In this document: positions 45,725 through 55,661 of the stretch, piece by piece | Layout of the letters: each line of letters starts with the position of its first letter | Numbering within the stretch: position 1 is the stretch's first letter | Assembly (NCBI RefSeq): GCF_023700745.1 | Contig: NZ_JAMPYG010000002.1 | Location: 62,001 to 126,000 of the forward strand | From: Rhodoferax sp. | GTDB lineage: Bacteria > Pseudomonadota > Gammaproteobacteria > Burkholderiales > Burkholderiaceae_C | DNA: 64,000 nucleotides | Direction: 5' to 3' | Position numbers and translations under genes: made by a program | Notes under the pieces: model-generated | Seen by the model: only the letters and a program-made list of their open reading frames with translations | Databases searched by the model: none | What the model was told of the DNA's origin: nothing

Positions 45725-47509
45725 ATGCCCCTGACCCTTGCGCAACTCAACGCGGCCAGCGCAGAAGAAGCGCTGCAACTGCTCGACGGCGTGTACGAAC
45801 ACTCGCCATGGATCGCGCAGGCCGCGCTTGCGCAGCGGCCGTTTGCGTCGCTGCCACAGCTCAAATTCATCCTGACACAGGCCGTCAGCGTGGCCAGCCA
45901 CAAGGCTCGGCTGGGCCTGATCCGCGCCCACCCGGAGCTGGCAGGCAAGGCCATGGTCAACCAAAGCCTGACGGCCGAATCGACCGTCGAACAAAGCAAG
46001 GCCGGCTTGACAAACTGCAGCGCCGAGGAATTTGCCCGTCTGCAGCAGCTCAACGCCGACTACAAGGCCAAATTTGGCTGGCCGTTCATTCTGGCGGTAC
46101 GCGGCCCGCGCGGCCTGGGCCTGAGCCGGGCCGAAATCATTGCCAGCTTCGAGCGCCGCCTGCACGGCCACCCCGAGTTCGAGTTGCAGGAATGCCTGCG
46201 CCACATCCACCGCATTGCCGAGATCCGCCTCAACGACAAGTTTGGCATCACGCCCGACCTGGGCGACCAGGTGTGGGACTGGCAGGAGCAACTGAGCCAA
46301 TACTCGGAAGCGCCCGACCAACTCACCGTCACCTACCTGACCGACGCGCACCGCGCCTGCGCCGCCTTCATTCAGGCGCAGATGCAGGCCTGCGGCTTTG
46401 ACAGCGTCGGCATCGACGCCGTGGGCAATGTCGTGGGAAGGTACGAGGCCATGACAGCAGGCCGTCAAACCCTGCTCACCGGCAGCCACTACGACACCGT
46501 GCGCAATGGCGGCAAATACGACGGCCGGCTCGGCATTTTTGTACCTATGGCCTGCGTGCGCGAACTGCACCACGCGGGCCAACGCCTGCCGTTTGCCATC
46601 GAGGTAGTGGCCTTTGCCGAAGAAGAAGGCCAGCGTTTCAAGGCCACCTTTCTGAGCTCGGGCGCGCTCACCGGCGACTTCAACCCGGCCTGGCTCGAGC
46701 AGTGCGATGCTGATGGCATCTCAATGCGCGCCGCCATGCACCAGGCGGGCCTGTGCCCGGACGACATCGCCGGCTTGCAGCGCGACCCGGCGCAGTACCT
46801 GGGTTTTGTCGAAGTGCACATCGAACAGGGCCCGGTGCTCAACGCGCTGAACCTGCCGCTGGGCGTGGTGACCTCGATCAACGCCAGCGCGCGCTACAGC
46901 GGCGAGGTGACGGGCACCGCCTGCCACGCCGGCACCACACCCATGGACCAGCGCGCGGATGCCGCCTGTGCCGTGGCCGAATTCATGCTGGCCTGCGAGC
47001 GCCGCGCCGCGCGCGACGGCGACTCGGTGGCCACCGTGGGCCAGCTCCATGTGCCCAACGGTTCGGTCAATGTGGTGCCGGGACAATGCCGGTTTTCGCT
47101 CGACCTGCGCGCGCCTGGCGATGTGCAGCGTGACGCGTTGCAGGCCGACCTGCTGGCCGCCTTGGCTGAGATCTGCGCGCAGCGCCGGGTCAGCTACCAC
47201 CTCACCGAATCCATGCGCGCCAGCGCCGCACCGAGTGCGCCGGACTGGCAACAACGCTGGGAAAACGCGGTAGCCAGCCTGGGCCTGCCCGTGCACCGCA
47301 TGCCCAGTGGCGCCGGCCATGACGCCATGAAACTGCACGAGGTGATGCCGCAAGCCATGCTGTTCGTGCGTGGCCAGAACGCCGGCATCAGCCACAACCC
47401 GCTCGAATCCACCACCAGCGACGACATGCAACTGGCGGTGGCGGCTCTGGGTCACCTGCTGGAGCAGTTGCGCCACGCGCCAGTACACCCGCCATTGCGA
47501 ACGAAGTGA
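45725..47509 (+). CDS. Bifunctional OHCU decarboxylase / allantoate amidohydrolase (UraD-AllC fusion)
   Basis: 594 aa joining two enzymes. Residues ~1-168 are UraD: the catalytic-His block RAHPELAGKA near 75 and GWPFILAVRG near 118; this part makes S-allantoin from OHCU. Residues ~195-590 are an M20-type allantoate amidohydrolase: GSHYDTVRNGGKYDG near 258, FAEEEGQRF near 300, VEVHIEQGPVL near 362 and SGAGHDAMKL near 530. The ATG at 45725 is 4 bp after puuE. Together with puuD, hiuH and puuE it covers urate to ureidoglycolate. The last residues LRTK are encoded in a REP-like half element. Confidence 0.93.
   Translation: MPLTLAQLNAASAEEALQLLDGVYEHSPWIAQAALAQRPFASLPQLKFILTQAVSVASHKARLGLIRAHPELAGKAMVNQSLTAESTVEQSKAGLTNCSAEEFARLQQLNADYKAKFGWPFILAVRGPRGLGLSRAEIIASFERRLHGHPEFELQECLRHIHRIAEIRLNDKFGITPDLGDQVWDWQEQLSQYSEAPDQLTVTYLTDAHRACAAFIQAQMQACGFDSVGIDAVGNVVGRYEAMTAGRQTLLTGSHYDTVRNGGKYDGRLGIFVPMACVRELHHAGQRLPFAIEVVAFAEEEGQRFKATFLSSGALTGDFNPAWLEQCDADGISMRAAMHQAGLCPDDIAGLQRDPAQYLGFVEVHIEQGPVLNALNLPLGVVTSINASARYSGEVTGTACHAGTTPMDQRADAACAVAEFMLACERRAARDGDSVATVGQLHVPNGSVNVVPGQCRFSLDLRAPGDVQRDALQADLLAALAEICAQRRVSYHLTESMRASAAPSAPDWQQRWENAVASLGLPVHRMPSGAGHDAMKLHEVMPQAMLFVRGQNAGISHNPLESTTSDDMQLAVAALGHLLEQLRHAPVHPPLRTK
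47493..47508. repeat. REP-like half element, copy 2
   Basis: CATTGCGAACGAAGTG matches 14 of 16 bases of the arm of the element at 57309. It encodes the last codons and the stop of the uraD-allC gene and lies 5 bp before the next ATG. Confidence 0.45.
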
Positions 47510-47513
47510 AGCC

Positions 47514-48746
47514 ATGACCGAAACAACCTACGCCCGACTCGACGCCTGGATCGACGCCCACTTCGACGAACAGGTCAAGTTTTTGCAGGAACTCATCCGT
47601 GTCCCCACCGACACGCCGCCGGGCAACAACGCAGCCCACGCCGAGCGCACTGCCGAGCTGCTGCAGGCCATGGGCATCCAGGCCGAGAAGCACCCGGTAC
47701 CCGCGACCGAAGTGCAGGCCGCCGGGCTGCAAAGCATCACCAACCTGATCGTGCGCCACCGTTACGGCGCGGGCGGCAAAACCATTGCACTCAATGCCCA
47801 TGGCGACGTGGTCCCGCCCGGCGAGGGCTGGACGCACGACCCCTACGGCGGCGACATCGAGGACGGCAATATCTATGGCCGCGCCAGCGCCGTGAGCAAG
47901 TGCGACTTTGCCACCTTCACCTTTGCCATGCGCGCGCTGGAGGCGGTGTGCCAGCCAGCCAGGGGCAGCATCGAGCTGCTGTTCACCTACGACGAGGAGT
48001 TCGGTGGTGAAGTGGGCCCGGCCTGGCTGCTGCAACACCAGCTCACCCGGCCCGACCTGATGATTGCCGCAGGCTTCAGCTACCAGGCCATCACCGCGCA
48101 CAACGGCTGCCTGCAACTCGAAGTGACGGTGCACGGCCAGATGGCGCACGCCGCCATTCCCGAATCTGGCGTGGATGCGCTTCAGGCCGCGGTCCAGATC
48201 CTGAACGTGCTGTACGCACAGAACACACTGTACAAATCCATCTGCTCGAAGGTGCCGGGCATCACCCACCCTTACCTGAACGTCGGCCTGATCCAGGGCG
48301 GCACCAATACCAACGTGGTGCCGGGAACAGTCAGCTTCAAGCTTGACCGGCGCATGATCCCCGAGGAAAACACCAGCACAGTCGAAACCACACTGCGCCA
48401 GCTGATAGCCGATACCGCTGCCACGCTGCCAGGCATCACGGTCGACGTCAAACGCCTGTTGCTGGCCCATGCGATGCAACCGCTACCCGGCAACCAACCG
48501 CTGGTCACCGCCATTCAGCAACACGGTCAAGTCATTTTTGGCGAAGAGATTCCAGCGCTGGGCACGCCGCTCTACACCGATGTGCGCCTGTTTGCCCAGC
48601 GCGGTATTCCTGGTGTGATCTACGGGGCCGGTCCACGCACGGTGCTGGAATCCCATGCCAAACGCGCTGACGAACGGCTGGCACTGGAAGACCTGCGCCG
48701 CGCCACCAAGGTCATTGCCCGCACCCTGCATGATTTGCTGGTTTAA
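47514..48746 (+). CDS. M20 family metallo-hydrolase (ArgE/DapE-like)
   Basis: 410 aa amidase/peptidase-fold protein. Motifs: LNAHGDVVPPGEGW near residue 95 (metal His and Asp), the DEEFGGEVG general-base block near 160, the lid HGQMAHAAIPESGVDAL near 205 and ESHAKRADERL near the C-terminus. The stretch YGRASAVSKCD stands where most M20 enzymes have GRGxxDMKG, so the bridging aspartate is a valine. It lies 4 bp after uraD-allC and probably belongs to the purine operon, possibly acting on a ureido or carbamoyl intermediate; this is inference. Confidence 0.85.
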   Translation: MTETTYARLDAWIDAHFDEQVKFLQELIRVPTDTPPGNNAAHAERTAELLQAMGIQAEKHPVPATEVQAAGLQSITNLIVRHRYGAGGKTIALNAHGDVVPPGEGWTHDPYGGDIEDGNIYGRASAVSKCDFATFTFAMRALEAVCQPARGSIELLFTYDEEFGGEVGPAWLLQHQLTRPDLMIAAGFSYQAITAHNGCLQLEVTVHGQMAHAAIPESGVDALQAAVQILNVLYAQNTLYKSICSKVPGITHPYLNVGLIQGGTNTNVVPGTVSFKLDRRMIPEENTSTVETTLRQLIADTAATLPGITVDVKRLLLAHAMQPLPGNQPLVTAIQQHGQVIFGEEIPALGTPLYTDVRLFAQRGIPGVIYGAGPRTVLESHAKRADERLALEDLRRATKVIARTLHDLLV

Positions 48747-48864
48747 CCTGGATCAAGCAGCCTTGAAAAACCAGACCGGCGCACGCCAACTTTCGTCTCG
48801 GTCATGCCAGAAAGCCCCCCTGCGGGTGTACAGTGCGTGCCATCTATTTCACAAGGAAACCAAG

Positions 48865-51168
48865 ATGAGTAATGAACTTACACCGGCAGAACTGGCCTTG
48901 GGCGACGCATCGCGCGACTACCACCGCTTTCCCACGCGCGGCAAGATTTCTGTCAATGCCACCAAGCCGCTGGTCAACCAGCGTGACCTGGCGCTGGCTT
49001 ACTCGCCCGGTGTAGCCTACCCCTGCCTGGACATCCAGGCCAACCCGGACCTGGCCTACGACTTCACCAGCCGCGGCAACCTGGTGGGTGTGGTGACCAA
49101 CGGCACGGCGGTGCTGGGGCTGGGCGACATTGGCCCGCTGGCGGGCAAGCCGGTGATGGAGGGCAAAGGCTGTCTGTTCAAGAAATTCGCTGGCGTCGAT
49201 GTGTTCGACATCGAGCTGGCCGAGCGTGACCCTGACAAACTCATCGAAATCATTGCCGCGCTCGAACCCACGCTGGGCGGCATCAACCTGGAAGACATCA
49301 AGGCGCCCGAGTGCTTTTACATTGAGCAAAAACTCAGCGAACGCATGGGCATTCCGGTGTTTCACGACGACCAGCACGGCACCGCCATCATTTCCAGCGC
49401 GGCACTGCTGAACGGCCTGGAGCTGGTGGGCAAACGCATTGAAGATGTCAAGGTGGCGGTCTCGGGCGCGGGCGCAGCCGCCATTGCCTGCCTGAACGTG
49501 ATGGTGGGCCTGGGCGTGCAAGTCAAGAACGTGTTTGTCTGCGACTCCAAGGGCGTCGTCTATGAAGGCCGTCCCGGCGGTTACGACGAATCCAAAGCCC
49601 GCTTCGCTCAAGCCACCGACATGCGGACACTGGCTGATGCGGTCAACGGCGCCGACGTGTTTCTGGGCTGCTCCGCGGCTGGCGTTCTGACACAGGACAT
49701 GGTCAAGACCATGGCTGACAAGCCCATCATCCTGGCGCTGGCCAACCCCGAGCCGGAAATCCGCCCGGAACTGGCCAAGGCCGTGCGCCCCGACTGCATC
49801 ATTGCCACCGGCCGCTCGGACTACCCGAACCAGGTCAACAACGTACTGTGCTTCCCCTACATTTTCCGCGGCGCGCTGGACTGCGGCGCCACCAAAATCA
49901 CCGAAGAAATGAAGCTGGCCTGCGTGCGTGAAATCGCCGATCTGGCCAAGGCTGACATCAGTGAGGAAGTGGCCAACGCCTACGCCGGCCAGGACCTGGC
50001 GTTTGGCGTCGACTTCATCATTCCCAAACCCTTCGACTCGCGCCTCATCCTGCGCATTGCGCCCGCCGTGGCTGCCGCAGCCGAGGCCTCGGGCGTGGCC
50101 AAGCGGCCGATCAAGGACATGGACGCTTACCGTCGTCAATTGTCACGCTTCATTTACTCCACCGGTTTGCTGATGGAACCGGTGTTTAACGCCGCCCGCA
50201 ATGCACCCGACAGCGCCAAACGGGTCGCCTATGCCGAAGGTGAAGACGACCGCGTGCTGCGCGCAGCACAACTCGTGGTCGAAGGTGGGCTGGCACGCCC
50301 GATCCTGATCGGCCGCCCGGCGGTGATCGAAGCCCGCATCATGAAGGCCGGTTTGCGCCTGCAATTGGGCCGCGACTTTGACTGTTGCAACCCCGAGGAC
50401 GACCCGCGTTTTCGCCAGTACTGGGAGACCTACCACCAAATCATGGGCCGCCATGGCGTCAGCCCCGAGGCAGCCAAGGCCGCGGTGCGCCGTTCCACCA
50501 CCACCATTGCCGCTCTGATGGTCAAGCTGGGTGACGCCGACGCCATGCTGTGCGGACTGCATGGCCGCTTTGACGTGCACCTCGACCATGTGCGCGACAT
50601 CCTGGGCGTCAAGGCGGGCGCGTCCGGCTTTGCCACCCTGAACGCCCTGATGCTGGAGCAATACTCCATCTTCGTCGCCGACACCTATGTCAACGAAGAC
50701 CCCAGCGCCGAGCAGCTGGCCGACATTGCCCGCATGGCCGCAGACGAAGTGCGCCGCTTTGGCATTGCGCCCAAGGTGGCGTTTTTGTCGCACTCCAACT
50801 ACGGCTCCTCCAAACGTGGCTCGGCCTGCAAGATGCGCCTGGCACGCGACTTGTTCAAGGCCGCCTGCCCCGACATTGAGTGCGACGGCGAGATGCAGGG
50901 CGATGCAGCCTTGTCCGAGGATATCCGCAACGCCACCCTGCTCGACAACACCCTGAGCGGCGCCGCCAACATCCTGATTTGCCCGAGTCTTGACTCGGCC
51001 AACATCCTGTTCAATGTGCTCAAGATGACGGGCAGCAACGGCCTGACCGTCGGCCCGATCCTGCTGGGTTCCGCCGCGACCGCGCATGTGCTCACGCCGT
51101 CCTCCACCGTGCGCCGGGTGGTCAACATGACCGCGCTGGCCGTCGCCGACGTCAACGCGCTGCGCTGA
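48865..51168 (+). CDS. maeB: NADP-dependent malic enzyme with C-terminal phosphotransacetylase-like domain
   Basis: Decarboxylates malate to pyruvate with NADP. 767 aa: malic N- and NAD-binding domains at ~15-425 ([39 protein letters not shown]) and a PTA-like domain at ~435-760 that is usually regulatory and not an active phosphotransacetylase. The start at 48865 follows AAGGAAACC. It could feed carbon from purine-derived glyoxylate into pyruvate, but it is also a general anaplerotic enzyme. A strong terminator follows. Confidence 0.95.
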   Translation: MSNELTPAELALGDASRDYHRFPTRGKISVNATKPLVNQRDLALAYSPGVAYPCLDIQANPDLAYDFTSRGNLVGVVTNGTAVLGLGDIGPLAGKPVMEGKGCLFKKFAGVDVFDIELAERDPDKLIEIIAALEPTLGGINLEDIKAPECFYIEQKLSERMGIPVFHDDQHGTAIISSAALLNGLELVGKRIEDVKVAVSGAGAAAIACLNVMVGLGVQVKNVFVCDSKGVVYEGRPGGYDESKARFAQATDMRTLADAVNGADVFLGCSAAGVLTQDMVKTMADKPIILALANPEPEIRPELAKAVRPDCIIATGRSDYPNQVNNVLCFPYIFRGALDCGATKITEEMKLACVREIADLAKADISEEVANAYAGQDLAFGVDFIIPKPFDSRLILRIAPAVAAAAEASGVAKRPIKDMDAYRRQLSRFIYSTGLLMEPVFNAARNAPDSAKRVAYAEGEDDRVLRAAQLVVEGGLARPILIGRPAVIEARIMKAGLRLQLGRDFDCCNPEDDPRFRQYWETYHQIMGRHGVSPEAAKAAVRRSTTTIAALMVKLGDADAMLCGLHGRFDVHLDHVRDILGVKAGASGFATLNALMLEQYSIFVADTYVNEDPSAEQLADIARMAADEVRRFGIAPKVAFLSHSNYGSSKRGSACKMRLARDLFKAACPDIECDGEMQGDAALSEDIRNATLLDNTLSGAANILICPSLDSANILFNVLKMTGSNGLTVGPILLGSAATAHVLTPSSTVRRVVNMTALAVADVNALR

Positions 51169-51204
51169 ACACCGCGCCCCGGAGCGGGGCCGGACGGCCA
51201 TCAC

Positions 51205-51246
51205 AAGGCCCTGTGCACCATGCAAGTGCACAGGGCCTTTGTTTTG
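51205..51246 (+). terminator. Intrinsic terminator of maeB
   Basis: A perfect 14-bp stem (AAGGCCCTGTGCAC with GTGCACAGGGCCTT), a 7-nt loop and a T-rich tail (TTTGTTTTG) 36 bp after the maeB stop. Confidence 0.9.
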
Positions 51247-51395
51247 CTTGGGAGCAGGCAAGCGCTGCCTGGCACCTTTATTGCTGATTGACATGGGTTC
51301 ACACACATTGACGGAGTTTTCATGTCCAGACACTTGTTTCTTCACCCCACCGCCTGGGCGCACCGCGGCGCGCAGAACCACGGCACCACCTGTCC

Positions 51396-52226
51396 ATGAG
51401 CTGGCACGCCCAACTTGACCTTGATTACCGCGTCGAGCAGCAGCGCAGCGTGGCGCGCCATCGCCACACCGGACCGCTGCGCGTACTGCAAAGCCTGTAC
51501 CCCGAGGGCGATGCCATTTGCCACAACGTGCTGGTGCATCCGCCCGGCGGCCTGGTGGGCGGCGACACGCTGGACATCTCGGTCACCGCCAGCGGCAATG
51601 CGCATGGCCTGATCACCACCCCAGGTGCCACCCGCTTTTACCGCTCTGCGGGTGAACTGGCCGTACAACGAACCCACATCACGCTGGCTGATCGTGCGCG
51701 ACTGGAGTGGCTGCCACTGGAAGCCATTTGCTACAACCATTGCCTGGCTGAAAACCACCTCACCGTGAACCTTGCCCCGAAGGCTGAATTCATGGGCTGG
51801 GATGTGACTGCACTGGGCTTGCCAAGCGCGTCTCGGCCCTTTGAGCAAGGCAGCTTTCTGCAGCACATAGAGGTGCCCGGTGTGTGGCTTGAACGTGGCC
51901 GTATTGAAGCCACCGATGCTCTGTTAATGAATGGCCCCCCCGGGCTGGCTGGGCAGCGCTGTATGGCGTCGCTGTTTTTTGTGGCGGGTACGGCCCTCGA
52001 CAGAAACCGCCGTGAGACGGGTTTGGAACTGGCGCGTGACCTTATCGCCGCCCACTCCTTATGTCACACATCAGGCGCCACATGTCCCAACCCAAATGTG
52101 ATGGTGGTGCGGGTTCTGTCACCGCTGGTGGAACCAGCCGTCAATTTGCTGCGCCAGGTGTGGCTTGCCTGGCGCACGCATTTTTGGCAATCCAATGGGA
52201 CCATGCCAAGAATCTGGGCGACTTAG
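51396..52226 (+). CDS. ureD: Urease accessory protein UreD
   Basis: 276 aa nickel-metallochaperone scaffold that with UreF and UreG activates urease. Full length: LVHPPGGLVGGDTLDI near 47, GLITTPGATRFYRS near 70, LPLEAICYNH near 108 and the usual C-terminal end PRIWAT. None of ureABCEFG is in the window, which is unusual because ureD normally starts the urease operon right after urtE. The gene points toward, and overlaps by 4 bp, the convergent dsbB gene. Confidence 0.92.
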   Translation: MSWHAQLDLDYRVEQQRSVARHRHTGPLRVLQSLYPEGDAICHNVLVHPPGGLVGGDTLDISVTASGNAHGLITTPGATRFYRSAGELAVQRTHITLADRARLEWLPLEAICYNHCLAENHLTVNLAPKAEFMGWDVTALGLPSASRPFEQGSFLQHIEVPGVWLERGRIEATDALLMNGPPGLAGQRCMASLFFVAGTALDRNRRETGLELARDLIAAHSLCHTSGATCPNPNVMVVRVLSPLVEPAVNLLRQVWLAWRTHFWQSNGTMPRIWAT

Positions 52227-52765
52227 ACCAAAGCCCGCCGCTGCCGAAACCTTGCCCTGCGGAATTGCGCAATCAACACCAGCGACGCGACAAGCGCCAG
52301 GCACCACAAGGTCACCCAACTCCAAAACGTGATGGATTGGCCCAAAAAAGCCCACTTAATTTCTCCACACATGGCGCGCGGCTCAAATACGCCAGGTAGC
52401 CAGGAATCCAGCGGCAAGCCCTCCGGAAACCCCTTGAAGCGCGCACAACTTCCCTCGCCACCATCGCGCACAATTTGTTCAAGGTTCAGCAACAGATTCG
52501 CACGATAAAGGCTCCAACCCAGCGCGCAGACCCAGACGGCAAGCGCGGTCAGGCGCATGGCCAAAAACCTCGGTGCCAGCGCGCCAATCAAACCTGCCAC
52601 GCCCATGCCGGCAACGCCTGCACGAATGTAAATGCACTCGTTACATGGTTCAACTTGCAACATGTGCTGCAGATACAGTGCGCAGCCTTCCATCGCAAGC
52701 GCGAGGGCCGCCAGCAGCAGCCAAGGCCCGCGATTGAGTGAAAATTTATTGATTTGAAACAGCAA
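52223..52765 (-). CDS. dsbB: Disulfide bond formation protein DsbB
   Basis: 180 aa inner-membrane protein that reoxidises DsbA using quinone. Four membrane helices; the first periplasmic redox pair is PCNEC near residue 40 and the second pair is the cysteines in GSCARF and AMCGE (~107 and ~132). PCNEC has one residue different from the common CxxC spacing residues (CPLC) but keeps C-x2-C. It sits between ureD and the urea transporter genes. Confidence 0.9.
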   Translation of the reverse strand: MLFQINKFSLNRGPWLLLAALALAMEGCALYLQHMLQVEPCNECIYIRAGVAGMGVAGLIGALAPRFLAMRLTALAVWVCALGWSLYRANLLLNLEQIVRDGGEGSCARFKGFPEGLPLDSWLPGVFEPRAMCGEIKWAFLGQSITFWSWVTLWCLALVASLVLIAQFRRARFRQRRALV

Positions 52766-52964
52766 AGAACCTCCTGAATGCCGGAATTGAAAGCGGCCCC
52801 CGCATCCAGAACTGCCAATTCAAATCCTGATCGACGGGGGGCCGGGCTACATCACCCAGGCCTTCGGTCAACAAATCTTTAGAAAGTTCCATTCAGAGAG
52901 ACGCCGGATGGATTGGCACAGGTTGCGCGATCACATGTGTAGCGCATACACACCACGAACCGGC

Positions 52965-53657
52965 TCAAATCGCCACCAGCTGGCGCACACCGTCAATCTC
53001 CATGTTGGCACCCAGGCCCTGGGCGCGCACGGCGCCGCGTTCCATCACCACGTAGTTGTCAGCCAGTTCCTGGGCGAAGTCATAATACTGTTCCACCAGC
53101 ACAATGGCCATGTCGCCACGGTCGGCCAGCATGCGGATGACGCGGCCAATGTCCTTGATGATGCTGGGCTGGATGCCCTCGGTGGGCTCGTCCAGAATCA
53201 ACAGCTTGGGGCCAGCCGCCAGCGCACGGGCAATCGCCAGCTGCTGCTGTTGCCCGCCCGACAAGTCACCGCCGCGGCGGTGCAGCATCTGCTTGAGCAC
53301 AGGAAAAAGCTCGAACAGTTCAGGCGGAATGGGTGTGCTGGCGGGCTTGTAGGCCAGGCCCATGGCCAGGTTTTCCTGCACCGTGAGGCGGCCAAAAATC
53401 TCGCGCCCCTGCGGCACAAAACCCATGCCGGCGCGGGCGCGCTCGTAAGGCGTGGCGTTGTGGATGGGCTTGCCATCGAATTCGATGCCACCGCTCTTGA
53501 TCGGCACCAGGCCCATCAGGCTTTTCAGCAGCGTGGTCTTGCCAACCCCGTTGCGCCCCAGAATCACGGTGACTTTGCCCAGGCTGGCCTGCAGGCTGAC
53601 ATCGCGCAGGATGTGCGAGCCACCGTAGTATTGGTTGATGTTTTTGACGTTCAGCAT
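52965..53657 (-). CDS. urtE: Urea ABC transporter ATP-binding protein UrtE
   Basis: 230 aa ATPase of the urea importer. Walker A GRNGVGKTT, signature LSGGQQQQ and Walker B LLILDEP are intact; the N-terminus MLNVKNINQYYGGSHILRD is typical of UrtE. It is the last gene of urtABCDE and starts 12 bp after urtD. The 199-bp stretch to dsbB contains nothing I can recognise. Confidence 0.95.
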   Translation of the reverse strand: MLNVKNINQYYGGSHILRDVSLQASLGKVTVILGRNGVGKTTLLKSLMGLVPIKSGGIEFDGKPIHNATPYERARAGMGFVPQGREIFGRLTVQENLAMGLAYKPASTPIPPELFELFPVLKQMLHRRGGDLSGGQQQQLAIARALAAGPKLLILDEPTEGIQPSIIKDIGRVIRMLADRGDMAIVLVEQYYDFAQELADNYVVMERGAVRAQGLGANMEIDGVRQLVAI

Positions 53658-53669
53658 AGGGTTGCCAGC

Positions 53670-54551
53670 TCAGCGGCCCAAATAGACTTCAATGACCCGC
53701 TCATCGCTCTGCACCTGTGCCAGCGCGCCCTGAGCCAGCACCGAGCCATCACAGAGCACGGTGACGATGTCGGAAATGGTGTTGATGAAGCTCATGTCAT
53801 GCTCCACCACCATCAGCGAGTGCTTGCCCTTGAGGCTTAAAAAAAGCTCGGCGGTGCGCTCGGTTTCCTCGTCGGTCATGCCCGCCACCGGCTCGTCGAG
53901 CAGCAGCAGCTTGGGATCCTGCATCAGCAACATGCCAATCTCCAGCCACTGCTTCTGGCCATGGCTCAGATTGCCGGCCAGGCCGCGCACACTCTCATTC
54001 AGGTGGATGGTGTGCAGCACTTCCGCCAGCCGGTCGCTCTGCGCGCTGTCGAGCCGGAAGAACATCGAATGGGTGACCGCCTTGTTGGTTTTGAGCGCCA
54101 ACTCCAGGTTCTCAAATACCGTGAGCTGTTCGAACACCGTGGGTTTCTGAAACTTGCGGCCAATGCCCATCTGGGCAATTTCGGATTCCTTGTAGCGCAG
54201 CAGGTCGATAGTGCTGCCAAAGAACACCTGGCCTTCATCGGGGCGGGTCTTGCCGGTGATGATGTCCATCATGGTGGTCTTGCCAGCCCCGTTGGGCCCG
54301 ATGATGCAGCGCAGCTCGCCCGGCGCAATGTCCAGGCTCAGCTTGTTGATGGCCTTGAAGCCGTCAAAGCTGACGCTCACGTCCTCGAGGTAAAGAATGC
54401 GGCCATGGGTGATGTCCACCTCACCCGGTGTGGCGATGCGCGAAAAGCCCGCCTGGCGCCCGCCCGATTCGGTTTGTCCCACTTTGGCCGCCTGCGCCGC
54501 CTGGTAGGCCTCGAGACGCTTCGCACCCTGCTCCATCAACTCGGGGGTCAT
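53670..54551 (-). CDS. urtD: Urea ABC transporter ATP-binding protein UrtD
   Basis: 293 aa ATPase. A ~45-residue N-terminal extension precedes the ABC domain (ILYLEDVSVSFDGFKAINKL). Walker A GPNGAGKTT, signature LSHGQKQW and Walker B LLLLDEPVAGM are present; the LSHGQ signature is usual in UrtD. It overlaps urtC by 4 bp. Confidence 0.95.
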   Translation of the reverse strand: MTPELMEQGAKRLEAYQAAQAAKVGQTESGGRQAGFSRIATPGEVDITHGRILYLEDVSVSFDGFKAINKLSLDIAPGELRCIIGPNGAGKTTMMDIITGKTRPDEGQVFFGSTIDLLRYKESEIAQMGIGRKFQKPTVFEQLTVFENLELALKTNKAVTHSMFFRLDSAQSDRLAEVLHTIHLNESVRGLAGNLSHGQKQWLEIGMLLMQDPKLLLLDEPVAGMTDEETERTAELFLSLKGKHSLMVVEHDMSFINTISDIVTVLCDGSVLAQGALAQVQSDERVIEVYLGR

Positions 54552-55657
54552 TTCGCACCGCCCTTCAATTTCCTGACCAGTCCCACCACCCCGTTGGGCA
54601 AGAACAGCGTCACGCCAATGAACAACAGGCCTAGAAAATACAACCAGAATTCCGGGTAGGCCACCGTCAGCCAGCTCTTGGCACCGTTGACGATGAAGGC
54701 CCCCGCAATCGGTCCGATCAGCGTGGCACGGCCGCCCACAGCCGCCCAGATGGCGATCTCGATTGAATTCGCCGGGCTCATTTCACTGGGGTTGATGATG
54801 CCCACCTGCGGCACATACAAGGCCCCGGCCACGCCGCACATCATGGCTGAAATGGTCCAGATGGTGAGCTTGTAACCCAGCGGGTTGTAGCCGCTGAACA
54901 TGACGCGCGTTTCGGCATCACGCACGGCCTGCAGGACACGGCCAAACTTGCTGCCGACGAGCCAGCGCGCCAGCAAAAAAAAGCCCAGTAGCGTCAGGCC
55001 GGTCAGCACAAACAGGGTCATGCGCATCTCTTGTGTTGCCACTGGAATGCCCAGAATCCGCTTGAAATCGGTGAAGCCGTTGTTGCCGCCAAAACCGGTC
55101 TCATTGCGAAAGAACAGCAGCATGGCGGCAAAGGTCAGGGCCTGGGTGATGATGGAAAAGTAAACCCCCTTGATGCGCGAGCGAAAGGCGAAATAACCAA
55201 AAACAAAGGCCACCAGACCCGGCACGGCCAGAATCAGGAACAGCGTGGCGACAAAGCTGTCCGAAAAAGTCCAGTGCCAGGGCAGTTCTTTCCAGTCCAG
55301 GAACACCATGAAGTCGGGTAAGTTGCTTTTGTAATTGCCATCCGTGCCAATCTGGCGCATCAGGTACATGCCCATCACATAGCCACCCAGCGCAAAAAAC
55401 AGGCCATGGCCCAGGCTCAGGATGCCGCTGAAACCCCATATCAGGTCCATGGCCAACGCGCAAATGGCGTAACACATGATCTTGCCGAGCAGACCCACGG
55501 CGTAGTCGCTCAAATGGAAAACGCTGTCAGCGGGCACCAGCAGGTTCAGCACCGGGGCCACCGCGCAGACCACGATCAGCGCGACCATGAAGGCGCTCCA
55601 GCCAGTGCGGGTCAGCAAGGGCGCGGGCACGGGAAGTTGAATGGAGGGAGTGGTCAT
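54548..55657 (-). CDS. urtC: Urea ABC transporter permease UrtC
   Basis: 369 aa LivM-like permease with about ten hydrophobic segments. The IWGFSGILSLGHGLFFALGG block near residue 80 and the FRSRIKGVYFSIITQAL block near 165 are typical. I start at the ATG at 55657 (MTTPSIQLPV), 4 bp after urtB; a longer in-frame start at 55675 would overlap urtB. Confidence 0.95.
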   Translation of the reverse strand: MTTPSIQLPVPAPLLTRTGWSAFMVALIVVCAVAPVLNLLVPADSVFHLSDYAVGLLGKIMCYAICALAMDLIWGFSGILSLGHGLFFALGGYVMGMYLMRQIGTDGNYKSNLPDFMVFLDWKELPWHWTFSDSFVATLFLILAVPGLVAFVFGYFAFRSRIKGVYFSIITQALTFAAMLLFFRNETGFGGNNGFTDFKRILGIPVATQEMRMTLFVLTGLTLLGFFLLARWLVGSKFGRVLQAVRDAETRVMFSGYNPLGYKLTIWTISAMMCGVAGALYVPQVGIINPSEMSPANSIEIAIWAAVGGRATLIGPIAGAFIVNGAKSWLTVAYPEFWLYFLGLLFIGVTLFLPNGVVGLVRKLKGGAK

Positions 55658-55661
55658 GATG

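Noticed and set aside
48844..51381. Two minus-strand frames of 431 and 412 codons opposite maeB
   Set aside because: Antisense shadows of maeB; no recognisable domain.
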